Source: Dreissena polymorpha (Eukaryota > Mollusca > Bivalvia > Myida > Dreissenidae). From it: DNA of 64,000 nt. The position numbers were made by a program, and so were the translations under genes. Shown piece by piece: positions 1 to 12,463 of this stretch. The stretch's first letter is position 1, and every line of letters begins with the position of its first letter. A model generated the notes under the pieces. That model worked only from the letters and a program-made list of their open reading frames with translations, ran no database searches and was not told where the DNA came from. The DNA is taken from NCBI RefSeq assembly GCF_020536995.1, contig NC_068356.1:24409809-24473808 (forward strand). The letters are read 5' to 3'.

Positions 1-840
1 GCACTTTATGAGTGTGATCTGGTACAGAAGTCACCCTTGGTGAATCAAACTGGGCACTGTATGAGTGTGATTAGGTACAGAAGTAACCCCTGGTGAGTCA
101 AACTGGGCACTGTTATGTACAGGCCTGCATGAGTGTGATCTGGTACAGAAGTCACCCCTGGTGAGTCAAATTGGGCCCCGTATGAGTGTGATCTGGTACA
201 GAAGTCAACCCGGGTGAGTTAAACTGGGCACTGTATGAGTGTGATGTGGTACAGAAGTCACCCTGGTGAGTCAAACTGGGCACTGTATGAGCGTGATCTG
301 GTACAGAAGTCACCCCTTTGTGAGTCAACCTGGGCACTGTATGAGTGTGATCTGGTACAGAAGTCACCTCCGGTGAGTCAAACTGGGCACTGTTATATAC
401 AGACCTGTATAAGTGTGATCTAGTACAGAAGTCACCCCAGGTGAGTCAAACTGGGCACTGTTATATACAGGCCTGCATGAGTGTTATCTGGTACAGAAGT
501 GACCCCGGTGAGTCAAACTGGGCACTGTATGAGTGTGATCTGTTACAGAAGTCACCCCAGTGAGTTTAACTGGGCACTGTATGAGTGTGACCTGGTACAG
601 AGGTCAACCTCGGTGAGTCAAACTGGGCACGTTTGAGTGTGATCTGGTACAGAAGTTACCCCCAGTGAGTCTAACTGGGTACTGTTATATGAGTTTGATC
701 TGGTACAGATGTCAACCCCGGTGAGTCAAACTGGGCACTGTTATATGAGTGTCATCTGTTACAGAAGTCAACCCCAGTGAGTCAAACTGGGCACTGTAAA
801 AAAGTGATCTTGTACAGAAATCACCTCATTTGAGTCAAAT
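1..840. repeat. 52-bp minisatellite, about 16 copies
   Basis: Head-to-tail units of about 51-53 bp, each containing GTGAGTCAAACTGGGCACTG followed by GAGTGTGATCTGGTACAGAA. Some units carry an extra 15-17 bp around a GGCCTGCA motif, so there are two unit types. Units decay towards the right end. The array starts before the window and lies in the intron upstream of the first visible PRPF31 exon. Open frames across it are translations of the repeat, not genes. Confidence 0.9.
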
Positions 841-1019
841 TGGAAACTATTAAATTCAGTCTTAATTTTATCATTTGTGAGGTAAGTCAAAAGATTTGTT
901 ACTCATTTGGGTAAAGAACGCAGAATTCCATTTGGTATCAATAAAATGCTTCATGAAACACAATAGGAAAACCCTTAAAACAAATGGAACACATTTTAAA
1001 CAGTAAATTTGGCTAGAGA

Positions 1020-1190
1020 AACAAGACCTTATCCATGGTGTGGAAAAGACCGGATCCGTGATCTTATCCATAATTCAAACAAGACTTTGTCCATGATGTG
1101 AACAGTACCTTATCTATGATGTGAACAGTACCTTATATATGGTGTGAACAATACCTTAGCCATCATGTGAACTAGACCTTATCCTTCATA
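1020..1190. repeat. short degenerate tandem repeat, about 27-bp unit
   Basis: Five or six loose copies of a unit resembling CCTTATCCATGGTGTGAACA lie just upstream of the PRPF31 exon acceptor. Divergence between units is high. It is intronic. Confidence 0.5.
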
Positions 1191-1198
1191 TGTTTCAG

Positions 1199-4100
1199 GA
1201 CCTTCGCAAGAAAGCAGCACGTCTGGTTTCAGCTAAGTGTGCGCTGGCAGCGAGGGTTGACAGCTTTCACGAGTCGATGGACGGGAGTACAGGGGATGCA
1301 CTGCGAACTGATATTGAGGGAAAACTGGACAAGCTTCAAGAGCCCCCTCCAGTGAAAAAGGCCAAGGCCTTGCCTGCACCAATTGATCAGGCACGAAAGA
1401 AGCGCGGTGGTCGCAGGTAGCTGTGGTCCTTTGTGACATGAACTTGCTTATGAGATTAATGGACTAATGGATTTGATAATGCTTATATAAAGACAACATA
1501 ATGAAAGCGGGGGATATCAAATCAATGAATTTGCTTGTTTAAATATAAATGTAATTGTGTTGTAAATGATTATATTTCCTGTTATTTCCTGTTATTTGTT
1601 GCTGTCTTTCTGGAGGTTGTAAGCTCACCTGAGCACAACATTCTCATGGTGAGCTTTTGTGATTGCTATTTGTCCGTTATCCGTTGTGCGTTGTCAATAT
1701 TAACCTTGTAAACACTCTAGATACCACATTTTTATTTTCCGATCTGCATGAAACTTGGTCAGAACATATGTCCCAATGATATCGTGGACAAGTTCCAAAA
1801 TGGTTCTGGTTGGTTAATAAGCATGGTCACCAGAGGGCGGAGAAGTTTTCCTTATATGGCTATAGTAAAACTTTGTTAACACTCTAGAAGTAACATTTAT
1901 TGTCCAATCTTAATGAGGCCTCTAGAGTGAATAGAATAGACAAGAACGCAATGTTTTTATTTTCAAATCATGGACCTGCTTGCGCATATTATCATATCAT
2001 ATCATAATGACACTCTAGAAGCCACATTTTTTGTCCAATCTTCATTAAACTTGGTCAGAACATGTTTCCTGGTGATGGTTCATATGATTTTGAAAAATGG
2101 TTCAAGTTTTTGAAAACATGGCTACCAGGGGGAGGGGGTTAGTTTTCCTTATATGGCTATAGTAAATTGTCAAATCTTCATGCAACATAGTCAGGACATT
2201 TATTGTTTGATTTCTTGGATGATTTTCAAAATGATTCTGGTGGCTTGAAAAACATGTCTGCCCGGGATGGATGGTTTTTAATCTTAAATGGCTATAATAA
2301 AACCTTGTTAACACTATAGAAGACACATTTTTATTTCAATCTTCATGAAACATTTGTTCTGTTTATATCTAGGCTGAGTTTTAAAATAATTCCAGTCCGT
2401 TGAAAAACATGGCCACCCGAGGGCGGGGCATTTTTCCTAATATGGCTATAATAATAATTTTTTTACACTCTAGAAGTAAAATGTATGGTCCATTCTGTAT
2501 AAAACTTGGTCATAGTATTTTTTCTAACGAAAGCTCGACTGAGGTAGAAAATTTTTAGTTCCAATCTTGATGAATCAGCTTGCACTTTCTCCGAATAGTC
2601 TAGTTCCTTTTTGTCTCAGGTGAGCTCCTTTGGGACCATGGTCCTGTTGTTTTCAAAAAATAGTCAGAAAGTTAATTTTGAACAGACTGCATTAATGCTT
2701 TTAAATGAAATGAATGATGACATTTGCTTTGCAGAGCACGAAAAATGAAGGAAAGATTGGGTCTTTCAGAAATGAGGAAAGCTGCCAACAGAATGAACTT
2801 CGGTGAAGTATGTATGCTTTTGAAAAGTTAGATATTTGCGGTTCAATTCTTCAAGATATAATTAATGATGATTTTGTTATACATTTCATGTATGTATAAA
2901 TTCAATGGAAAAACAAAGAAATACATTTTAAATGCTTTATTTATGTTTTTAATTGAGCTTGGATAAAATATTTGTAACTTGTGACAACAACTTACAATAT
3001 TTGTCATGTAAATTGTATTAATCCTATCATAGTTGAGAAAATATTTTAATTATTTTTCTTACAGTCATGTGTCCATTACATACGCATTACACTGTTGGTC
3101 ATGCCATGTTACAGATTGAGGAGGACGCTTACCAAGGGGACCTGGGCTTCTCTCTAGGAGCTATCGGCAAGTCTAAGACTGGACGAATAAGAGGACCCGT
3201 AGTAGACTCAAAGACAAAAGCCAGAATCTCCAAATCTCTACAAGTAGGTTCTAAGTGTTTCATACTGCAGTTCACTTTACAACATTTTTAGCACGACTAT
3301 TATACATGTATATGAATTATATAGTGGAGCTATCCTACTCACCTCGGCGTCGGCGTTCCCGTGAGCGTTGGAATGTTAAAGTTTGCGTACCACCTCAAAT
3401 ATTTCCTATGTCCCTTGACATATTGCTTTTATATTTAGCATACTTCTTAACCAACATGACCCCAACCTATAATCAAGAGCAGACAACTGTATCAAGCATT
3501 TTGTAAGAATTATTTTGTTATGACTCTTGATGGTTAAGTGATCGGACTGTCCGTCTGTGTGCCTGTTTGTCTGTCCGTCTTTCCGTCACTCTTTGCGTTT
3601 AGGTTGCAAAACATGCACATAACTTTTATGTCCCTTGAGATATAACCTTCATATTTGGTATGCATGTGTATATGGACAAGGCCTTTCCATGCATACAAAA
3701 TTGTTTACCCCTGTGACCTTGACCTTAAACATTGGTTCCGCGTTAAGGTTTCGAAATCTGCGTTTAGGTTTCGAAAAATGCTCATAACTTCTATGTCCCT
3801 TAAGATATAACCTTCATATTTGGTATGCATGTGTATATGGACAAGGCTTTACCATACACACACATTTTTTTACCCCTGTGACCTTAACCTTGAAGTTTGA
3901 GTCCGCGTTTAAGTTTCGAAATCTGGGTTTAGGTTTCGAAAAATGCTCATGACTTCTATGTCCCTTGAGATAAAGCCTTCATATTTGGTATGCATGTGTA
4001 TATGGACAAGGCCTTTCCATACGCACAAAAATTTTGACCCCTGTGGCCTTGACCATGAACTTAGAGACTGCGTTTAGGTTTCAAAATCTGTGTTTAGGTT

Positions 4101-6935
4101 TCGAAAAAAGCTCATAACTTCTATGTCCCTTGAGATATAACCTTCATATTTGGTATGCTTGTTTATATGGACAAGGCCTTTCCAAACGCAAAAAAATTTT
4201 GACCCCTATGACCTTGACCTTGAACTTAGGGTCTGCGTTAAGTTTCGAAATCTGCGTTTAGGTTTCGAAAAATGCTATAACTTCTAGCGTTTATAGGGGG
4301 CATATGTCATCCTATGGTGACAGCTCTTGTTTTTCCTTTGTTTTATTTTTGATAGATGACCTAATAAATAACCACACCCCCACATTATACTCCACCCCCA
4401 CCCCACCCCCACTCAAAAAGATTTGTTTTTTCTTTGAAACATGGTAAAAAAAATCCACAAATATTTATCATCCACCGCCATAGGCGAAGGGATATTGTTT
4501 TGGAGTTGTCCGTCCGTCCGTCTTTCAGTCCTTCCGTCTTTCCATCTGTCAGGAGCCATATCTTGGAAGGGTTTTGCGGATTTCATTGAAACTTGGTATG
4601 AGTATATATATGGCTAACAGGATGATGCATGCCAAACGGCATTGTACACCTCTGTTAATAACGGAGTTATTGCCCTTTGTATCTTGAAAAAATGCTTTCT
4701 AATATAAGCTTACAGCTTTATCTCCATTAACACATGAGCCAGAGCCATGAAACTTGCCATAGTTGTTCTCAATCATCTGGGGGTGCTTCACATTCAACAT
4801 CCATAATCCTAGGGGCTAAGGTCAAGGTCACACATTGAGGTCAAAGGTCTACATCCATCCATAAACAAAATTTATATGGCGTGGGATATCAATTCAACAA
4901 ATATGCTTGTTTACTTTATTTTTGAAGGATCGTCCAACCATCCACCCAAGCTATTGCTATCAAACTTGAAATAAAATCTTATTAGTTTGTTTTATGTCTT
5001 TATAAATGTTCAAGAGATTGTGGAAAATATACCTGAACTCAGAATCGTCTATAAAGTACAACTCCTTTAAAACATAAGCGATCAATATGTTTCAATTATG
5101 GTCCTCTTCCACTTAGAATATGACTATATTTCCTTGACCTTATTGAAAATGAACAATTTCCCCATGATGGCTTAAGTTATACTGTCAAGCACTCGAATAG
5201 TCGAGCGCGCTGTCCTCTGACAGCTCTTGTATAGACAATGTGTTTAGATTTTCAGAAAGCTGGGAATTACTGTTTAACCTACATAGCTTTTAAAAACATT
5301 CATACACTATTGAAGCTGTTTGGCAAGCTTTAGCTTACAGTTTTTAATCTCAAAGCATATACATGTACTCAAGTATTTTCAAGTGCTTCATAAATTCTTT
5401 TTATGTCCCCCACCACTATAGTGGGGGACATATTGTTTTTGCCCTGTCTGTTGGTCTGTACATTGGTCTGTTTGGTCAAACTTTAACATTTGCCATAATT
5501 TTTGCAATATTGAAGATAGCAACTTCATATTTGGCATGCATGTGTATCTCATAGAGCTGCACATTTTGAGTGGTGGAAGGTCAAGGTCATCCTTAAAGGT
5601 CAAAGGTCAAAAAAAAAAGCGGCGCAGAAGGGGACATAGTGTTTCTGACAAACACATTTCTTGTTTTTCCTGATATTTGTAGTAAAAAGAAGAAATGTTC
5701 ATTAAGAATAAAATATAATGTTTTACTTTATAAATGATATTTGGCATATCAATTAATCTTAACCTCATTATATCATAGCAGTTCATATATAGCATCAATT
5801 AAGTGAAGACATCTCTTCCTCAATACCATGAACACAAGTAAGAACTCACCATAACTATAATACTTATCATGTGAATGAGATATTAAATTGAAGTGCAATG
5901 TGCAATGCTCTTTATATAAAACACTTAACAAACCCATCATAGCTTCTGGAAAGTGCAGTCTCTATTATCTTTTTTTACCGCTATTACAGGAGGCATACTG
6001 ATTTCCAAAACATGGAATTTTGGACATTGGATTTCATAAGTAAGGGGATCAAACCTTATACATCAGATTGTGTTTGTTGTTTCCAGCAAAAGATCCAGAA
6101 GGAGAAGCAGACATGGGGTGGCAGCACAACGGTCAAGAAGCAGGTTTCTGGAACAGCCTCCAGTGTCGCCTTCACACCTCTCCAGGTCCGTGCCTTTGTT
6201 GTCTAGTAGTTTGGTATTTTAGCTCACCTGAGCACGAGTTCTTCTTCAAAGTTTGTTACATAAATGGGCCTAGAATTTAAATATTTATGTTTCTTACAAT
6301 ACTTTTTTTTTCTTAAATCAATCTTCTCACAATAGTTTTTGGCCCTCTTGGTATATAGTATGTAAAATGCAGTATTGCAGTGAAAATGTGTGTTTTAGCT
6401 CAAATAATTAACATAAGTATATCTTTATATATCTCAGTACTGGTGAAATTGTTGAAGGTCATACTTTAGTTTGTATGTCTGTTGACAATAATGGATCATG
6501 TTCTTAATTAGTATATCTGTGTCGCTGCCTTTATAAAGTCGCACAGGAGCATACATCTGGAACACAGACACTGTTTCTCAATATCTTATCTGATGTTCAA
6601 TGTTGGTCCTTGTATAATAAACTGCTGTCTTTTTTAATTGTAGCACATGTTTAAATTTCTAGTATTTTTTTACCTGTCACTGACATGATTGACTTTCCAG
6701 TATAGTTTTACCTGTCACCACATTCATAATGAACTAATACTCAAGACAATGTCTGTTATACTCTTATATCCATCTCAGTAAGTGTTGCCTCTTGTTACAA
6801 TCTTGTTTGTTCTTGCAGGGTCTTGAGATTGTCAACCCACAGGCAGCTGAAAAGAAGGTAGCCGAGGCCAACGTTAAGTACTTCTCAAGTACTGCATCAT
6901 TTGTTAAGGTTGAGAAACAACTGTGGCACAAGTGA
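1199..6935 (+). CDS. PRPF31, U4/U6 snRNP protein Prp31 (3' half, five exons)
   Basis: Nuclear splicing factor that binds U4 snRNA with the 15.5K protein and helps hold the U4/U6.U5 tri-snRNP together. Exons are 1199-1416, 2735-2807, 3115-3243, 6087-6185 and 6819-6935, all with AG/GT borders; only the first junction is inside a codon (AG|A), the others are phase 0. They join to 211 codons plus TGA. In order: the end of the Nop domain (KAARLVSAKC...LAARVD), the linker EPPPVKKAKALPAP, the basic nuclear localisation stretch RKKRGGRR, then RKMKERLGL, EEDAYQGDLGFSLG, SGTASSVAFTPLQ and the tail GLEIVNPQAAEKKVAEAN. All are close to vertebrate PRPF31, which is about 500 residues, so roughly 60 percent of the gene lies upstream of the window. 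No 5' exon was found in 1-1198. The gene is single copy here and not part of the PGRP duplicons. Recognition is from motif memory and is very secure. Confidence 0.95.
1617..2655. repeat. interspersed bivalve repeat with internal about 180-bp units (PRPF31 intron)
   Basis: Starts with CTCACCTGAGCACAACATTC and ends with GGTGAGCTCCTTTGGGACCA, the opposed ends usual for this molluscan family. Inside, four or five diverged units repeat TAACACTCTAGAAG, TCTTCATGAAACTTGGTCAG and TTTTCCTTATATGGCTATA. It has no coding capacity and fills most of the intron between the first two visible exons. Confidence 0.75.
3335..4335. repeat. interspersed repeat with about 165-bp tandem units (PRPF31 intron)
   Basis: Begins at TCACCTCGGCGTCGGCGTTC and ends near ATCCTATGGTGACAGCTCTT. 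The core is four to five diverged units of TTAGGTTTCGAAAAATGCTC, CTTCATATTTGGTATGCATG, GGACAAGGCCTTTCCA and TGACCTTGACCTTGAA. It is a common bivalve repeat type and noncoding. Confidence 0.8.
4471..4910. repeat. interspersed repeat with CCGT-rich head (PRPF31 intron)
   Basis: Contains GGCGAAGGGATATTGTTTTG, GTCCGTCCGTCCGTC, TTTCATTGAAACTTGGTATG, and a tail with AGGTCAAGGTCA and AGGTCAAAGGTC, ending at GGCGTGGGATATCAATTCAA. Noncoding. A short fragment of another family, carrying CTCGAATAGTCGAGCGCG and GACAGCTCTTGT, lies at 5190-5232. Confidence 0.7.
5402..5665. repeat. interspersed repeat, GGCATGCATGTGTATCTC family (PRPF31 intron)
   Basis: Opens with the small palindrome CCCCCACCACTATAGTGGGG and ends with GACATAGTGTTTCTGACAAA. 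It holds GCAATATTGAAGATAGCAAC, TTGGCATGCATGTGTATCTC and AAGGTCAAGGTCAT, then AGGTCAAAGGTCA. Further copies lie at 36020-36395 and 47335-48410. Noncoding. The rest of this intron (5670-6080) shows nothing further. Confidence 0.8.
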
Positions 6936-7384
6936 CAGCTTTGAAAAGTTTAACAAATATCTTTTTTTTTAATGTGGTATGATGGAACAGATTTTAATGA
7001 CTTGAAAATGTCATGTGCTACCAAGGAGTGGCAGCCATAAACAGTCTTCAGGGCATGAACAGCGCATTGATGAGATGGAAAAGTGTGTATTATGCACATT
7101 ACAACAACATGTGTGACATTTTCATTCATAAGATAATGAAGTTTATAACAGCAAGCAGGCAGATAGCACATGCAGTTGTTTCTCAAAAGTATGTACCTGT
7201 ACTATTTATACCAACGTGACTAATGTTTTAATTATGTTCATTTACAAACCAAAGTTTATTCAATTTGTTTTTTAAAAGGAAATTACATAGAATGCGCATA
7301 TAATTAATATTGATTGTGTGAACTGTAAACTGTAACTCACATTCTTATACAATTAAGGATCTATAGAATACGGATTGCTTGCAA

Positions 7385-7645
7385 CCAGAATACAGTGAGT
7401 TGCATTCTGGGAAAACTGGGCTTAACGCATGTACGTTAAGTCTCGTCCCCAATTACCTTGTGCAGTCTGCATAGGCTAATCTTGGATGACACTTTATGCC
7501 TTTACTCGATATTTGTGAAGAAGAAACTTCCTTTATACAAAAAAAAGTGGAAATGTTTTCTCATATAAGCCTAAGTGGACTTCACAAGCTAATCTCGGAC
7601 AACACTTAATGCACCTGCATGAAGTCTGGTCTTCCTATAGTGAGG
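7385..7645. mobile_element. degenerate inverted-repeat MITE in the PRPF31 3' UTR
   Basis: Carries diverged versions of the bivalve element seen more cleanly at 41985-42190: ACTGGGCTTAACGCATGTAC at the left, TGTGCAGTCTGCATAGGCTA, then an inverted CAAGCTAATCTCGGACAACA and TTAATGCACCTGCATGAAG at the right. The two halves still read as an inverted repeat. It lies between the PRPF31 stop and the polyadenylation signal, so it is probably transcribed. Confidence 0.7.
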
Positions 7646-7757
7646 TCACCTTGATTCATCTAACAAGTTAACATGCTTGCAATCAAGTTATTTAATGTGG
7701 AAGAAAGCATTTGGTTGTATTGGACTTTTAATTGATAATTTGTAAATGAACTAGATC

Positions 7758-7763
7758 AATAAA
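7758..7763 (+). promoter_or_regulatory. candidate PRPF31 polyadenylation signal
   Basis: AATAAA about 820 bases after the PRPF31 stop codon, in AT-rich sequence. It is the first well-placed canonical hexamer downstream of the gene. No transcript evidence is available. Confidence 0.45.
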
Positions 7764-7789
7764 AATATCAGTACTAACCTGTACAGATA

Positions 7790-9035
7790 TTTTCTACGAT
7801 TATGGGTATCAAATGTATTGCTAAAGTTAACTTAAACTCGTGACATATTATTATTATTGTTAATTCTGTGTTGTCCATGCACAAAACAACATCTTTTTAT
7901 CCCAGCAAATGACAGTTCATAAATTGTTTTTGTTTGAAATATGCAAAAATCATCGTTTGTCTCAAACTTGGTATTTTGGCATGTAATGACGTATCATGCT
8001 TATTTCATGAATAAATACTTATTAGTCTCATCTTCAAATGGACATCTTCCGTAACCAAGTGTTCATTCATGGCAAATACTACATTTCATACTGTAGTTGA
8101 TTATACGAGTGTCAAAGCTAAGCACACATGGATATTCAACCTTGCAAAATGGGGAGCGGATTGATGTTCTACCTTTAAACCTGGTAGTGCATGTATATTC
8201 GTCCTAAAGAATAAGAATAATAATTGTTTATTAAACCAATTACGGGTCACATAAATAATGACATATGAATCACACAAAAAACATCATAATATATTGCATC
8301 ATTAACACAATATACTAGAACTAAGGATATTAAAGAAATACAAAATAAAGCTTAATTCGTATTAGATGATACACAAATGTTGAATGTACTCAGTATGAAA
8401 TATATATGAACTCACAAGTAATACAAAAAGCCTACTCTAAACTATTTAAGATTTTGCATAATCATTATTCATAAATAGTATATAATATTATGCAACATTT
8501 ATCTGTGTCCTAATGACCATGTTCATACTTGGCGGTGATCTTAAATGCTTAAACTAATGAATTGCTGTAAGACCTTGGGGCGATAATTTTGGTGGACTGC
8601 ATTTGCAAGTCATTTGCATTTTTCAGTATTTTCTATTTTAGTCATAAATGAAAATGAATGTAATTTAATTATTTTCTGATCTAGTGCTTTTCAAACTCAG
8701 ATGTTTTACATTATATGTATTTATAGTTTAATACACCATGTATCATTCAATCTAGCCAAATTTGACTGGAAATGGCCCATGGCCTTAATGACATTAATTG
8801 GCAATCAGATATCATATCCGCAATGGATAGCCTGTAGTGTAAAACAAGCTGATTACGGAAGATATCTTTCTGTGATTTAAAAGTATAAGGAACATATTGC
8901 CCCACTGGTGCAAAAAGGTACCATGTGACATTGAAATAATAAGGCACGTTCTACCTTTTTGCACCAATGGGGCGATATATTGGGAAATAAAGTTAGTTAT
9001 CTCAATTTTAAATCTAATATGTACCGTATTTGTTT
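7790..9035. other. AT-rich intergenic stretch, no gene seen
   Basis: No supported reading frame or RNA gene. The only structure found is the palindrome at 8894-8978. Confidence 0.6.
8894..8978. repeat. 27-bp-arm palindrome
   Basis: Left arm around GCCCCACTGGTGCAAAAAGG (8894-8920), right arm around CCTTTTTGCACCAATGGGGC (8952-8978), loop about 31 bp. Arms match with few differences. It looks like a very short fold-back element; no target duplication could be fixed. Confidence 0.7.
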
Positions 9036-9560
9036 TTCTTTCGCAGGGGTATAGTTTTAGCTTTGTCTGTCAGTCAATCCGTCAGTCCGTCTGTCACAAC
9101 CTTGTAAGGGCTAAATTACAGTAACTATCTAAGATTTCAACACGAAATTTTATCACCATAACCCTACACTCAGTACACTTTCTTAAATAAAATGTCCGTC
9201 TGTCACAAATGTGTCAGGGCTATGTCTCAGAAACTAGATCAGATTTCAACATGAAACTTTATGGTGTATAGATATCACAGAGGAGGAATGCCAAACATGA
9301 GAACCATCACATTGCACTTTCTTAAAGAGGAGTTATTGTCCTCTGTTATTTTTGTGCGATGTCCGTTTTGCACAAATATTTATTTAATAAGACCTACTTC
9401 CCTTTGTTGTTTTTTGTATGATATCGGTCTGTCACAAACTGTTTAGGGCTATTTATCAGATACTATGTAAGATTTCAACATGAAACTTGATGGGTGTATA
9501 GATAATTATATATCATTTAGGAGAAGTGCCATATGCACTTGAATTTTTTTATAACTCATG
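9036..9560. repeat. degenerate interspersed repeat with about 165-bp units
   Basis: Three diverged units share GTCTGTCACAA, GGGCTA, AGATTTCAACATGAAACTT and GGTGTATAGAT. The head contains TCAGTCCGTCTGTC as in other bivalve repeats. Noncoding. Confidence 0.65.
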
Positions 9561-10005
9561 TCAAACTTGAATATCTCAGTTATTCGTTAATATTTTGATA
9601 CATATTTTTTTACATGTGATCATTTGACTACATGACGAGAAAGCTCACGATTAAATCGTTCATCCGTGACCATAGGGCGCTTTAGCACGTGGGATATGTA
9701 TGGTTAAATCTTTTTACACGTGGAAATGATAACTGCGATTTTATTTTAAATTTCTTTCAATTTCATCTTTCTTACACCAGAAAATCATGAAAATGTATGG
9801 CTCATTTGATGGGAGCGCTACCGCGCATTTTGGCAAATTACAGGCTACCGACAAGTGAAAAGGAGACTTTCCTAATGCAACACTTTTCAAACTTGAATAT
9901 CTTAAAAGTAAAGAGTTTCATTTACATTGTAGATGTTATCATTTGACTACATTCGGTGCAAGCTAACAATTTAGCACGTGGGGTAGGTAGCCTGCAATTC
10001 GCAAT
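9560..10005. repeat. direct duplication, about 130 bp, offset about 320 bp
   Basis: Segments 9570-9715 and 9888-9995 both run through AAACTTGAATATCT, TATCATTTGACTACAT and TTTAGCACGTGGGGTAGGTA-like sequence. The copies are diverged. No coding potential. Confidence 0.55.
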
Positions 10006-11114
10006 ATTTGTTGTTAATTTTGTTGTTCATGTCCACTACTCGCATAGAGACAAGGATGTGGGTCTAGATACAAAAAAAATCAAACTGCATCTTATCTACA
10101 TAATAAATCAAATAAATTATTAAATAGTATTTTTCTAAGAATGAATTTCCCAAAGATGATTAAGAAAATCAGAAGAACTCGCCTCCGGTCGGCTGCGGAA
10201 AAACGTTATTCTCTTACGCATAACTGCTGGTGCCAGTGGACCTGTTATATGAACACGACCATCGTTCACGCTATCGGTCGATTGTGCGATTTGGCAAACA
10301 ACAAACGATGTGGGTTGAATTGCCAGGAAATGAGGAAATGACTTAAATTGCAGCCTTAAATATTCCGACAGGACACAGGGAACTCTTTTGGGATGATATT
10401 TTACTTTCGACGTTAAAAAACTTAGTTGTAACAACATAGTCTGTGCGCGGATTTAAACTTATACATTAGTGCTGTGATAGGCCAGTATTTATTTCAAATC
10501 GAAACAATACATGCATGTAAATGACGCCGTGTTTAAGCCTTATTTGGATGATAACATGGGATTTCAACAATAAGTATACTTGTAGCCATGAATATATGAT
10601 TTACGATCAAGATAGCACCCCGTATGAACAGGTTTCGTATGGCATGTAAGATTAAACAAATGGTAATGAATAATTCCAAGAAAACATTAAACGTAACTTT
10701 GTGCGAAAGTAAAAATTATTTTATCTTTCAAATTTGCAGCTATTAATCAAAACCACTTAATTATATTCCCGGTATGTGCTATTATTGTTTAAATTGAATG
10801 CGATTATCATTATGTTATTTAATCAGATTAAGGTAACAACAGCAATAGAAAAGCACCCATAAATATAATGCTAAAGTTGTTGAAATGTAAACTGGGTCAT
10901 ATATTAAAAAAAGAAATCCAAACTTAATTTGAAACTGTTGTTACAAAGCATTTTAAATGCAAATTGTACGAACGTAATCCCAAATTAAGGCGCGGAACAA
11001 GAGCGTAGAAAATGGAAGGTCTTACAATTTAAGAGGAATAAAGACGCCGCCCCCTTCTCCATTTCGCCTCATGCGCACATACTTATTTTTGTACAGCATA
11101 AGTCGATGGGTCGT

Positions 11115-12463
11115 AACGAATGCTAGACGTATTAAAGCGCTTAAGGAACTGAAGTTGTTCGCTATTGCATAATCTTAGACGCACTTCAGTTTTCAAAATT
11201 ATGTTATAGCTTTTTAAATCGCAAGTTTGAAATGAACACAACCCATTCAAATTTACAATGTGTCTTAAAGCACAGGTCGAGATGTGTGTGCACTGTTTAT
11301 CCTCATATTTATGTTATAGAGATAACTTAGACAAAATAACAACAATATTTCTTTTTTTTTCACAATTGGTTGCTGCACTGCCAACCATCTTAAGAATTTT
11401 GTTTCCTTGCTTAAAAATAACAAGCCTATAATCATTTACATGTTGTGTTATGTGTGTCTAATACTGTATCTATTTTCTTTAAATTATTGAGCAACAATTT
11501 TGCCAACATGACAGACTTTTAATGCAGCCCGTTTTCCCTGAAAGCAGCCAATATGTACAGATTTCAATGATAAACGGGCAAATGTCGTCGCACAAGCCGT
11601 TATAAACACTAGACTGGCCAATATTGTTGAACAAGCTCTTAAACCTTACACATGCTGTCTGCTACAGTGTACCAGTGGTTAAGTATAAACATGCAGTGGT
11701 TATCATTACTAGCTGCAGTTTTCGTCCCAGCGTAGTTAAAGCAGACTGATTTGCAAAACTGCATCTCTACTTTAGTGTGAGCTCACGCTCACACTAATCA
11801 AAGCGCTGAAGGCACTGTAGGTGTTCGCTGTTGTATAAGTTTAGACGCAACTCAGTTAAAAAATTATGTAATAGCTTTTTATATTGCAAGTTTTAAATGA
11901 ACACAACCCATTCAAATTTATAAAGAGTGTGTCTTAAAGGTCCAGATGTGTTTTTTTAAATCATTAATAAAAAAATATAATTTTAGCTTCATTTTGGGAA
12001 AACAGGGCTTAATGCGAATGCATAAATTGTCATCCCAGTACCAGAGACTCTCTTTAAAGGAAAACCATTATACAATCAGAAACGTCGTCCTTGATAAGCT
12101 TGTGCGCATTGCACAGGCTAATCAGTATACACAGGCTAATCTTATGTGGCATGCATTAAGCCCCATTTCCCTGAAAGCAGCCAATATGTACAGATTTCAA
12201 TGATAAACACTAGACTGGCCAATCTCGTCTAACAAGATGTTAAACACTTTTAGTCATATAAACCCTCTGCAGTGTACCAGTGGTGAATTATAAACATGCA
12301 AATGTGGTAGTTATATTTCCTAGCAGACGATCATAGCATTTGTCGTCTGCTGCAACAGGCAGTGGTTGTCTTTCCATACCATAGCTAAGGCTTCTAAGCA
12401 CATACTGATTTGCAAAATATGGTCTGTAACATTAGTGTGAGCTAACGTTAACGCTCACACTAA
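11115..12463. repeat. about 655-bp tandem duplication, each unit ending in a hairpin
   Basis: Unit 1 (11115-11799) and unit 2 (11800-12463) share AATGAACACAACCCATTCAA, CCAATATGTACAGATTTCAA, CACTAGACTGGCCAAT and GTGTACCAGTGGT. Each closes with a perfect-armed palindrome TTAGTGTGAGC...GCTCACACTAA, with a 4-bp loop at 11774-11799 and about a 10-bp loop at 12432-12463. Unit 2 contains a decayed MITE. Confidence 0.75.
11990..12180. mobile_element. decayed copy of the GTCGTCCCAG inverted-repeat MITE
   Basis: Reads AAAACAGGGCTTAATGCGAA at the left, GCACAGGCTAATCAGTATAC in the middle and GCATTAAGCCCCATTTCCCT at the right, all diverged from the cleaner copy at 41985-42190. Target duplication not visible. 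Confidence 0.55.

Noticed and set aside
152-423. Open frames on both strands with HTHTVP or VQKSP repeats
   Set aside because: Translations of the 52-bp minisatellite.
1-1198. Further 5' exons of PRPF31
   Set aside because: No sequence encoding the preceding Nop-domain residues was found; the region is repeat and intron.
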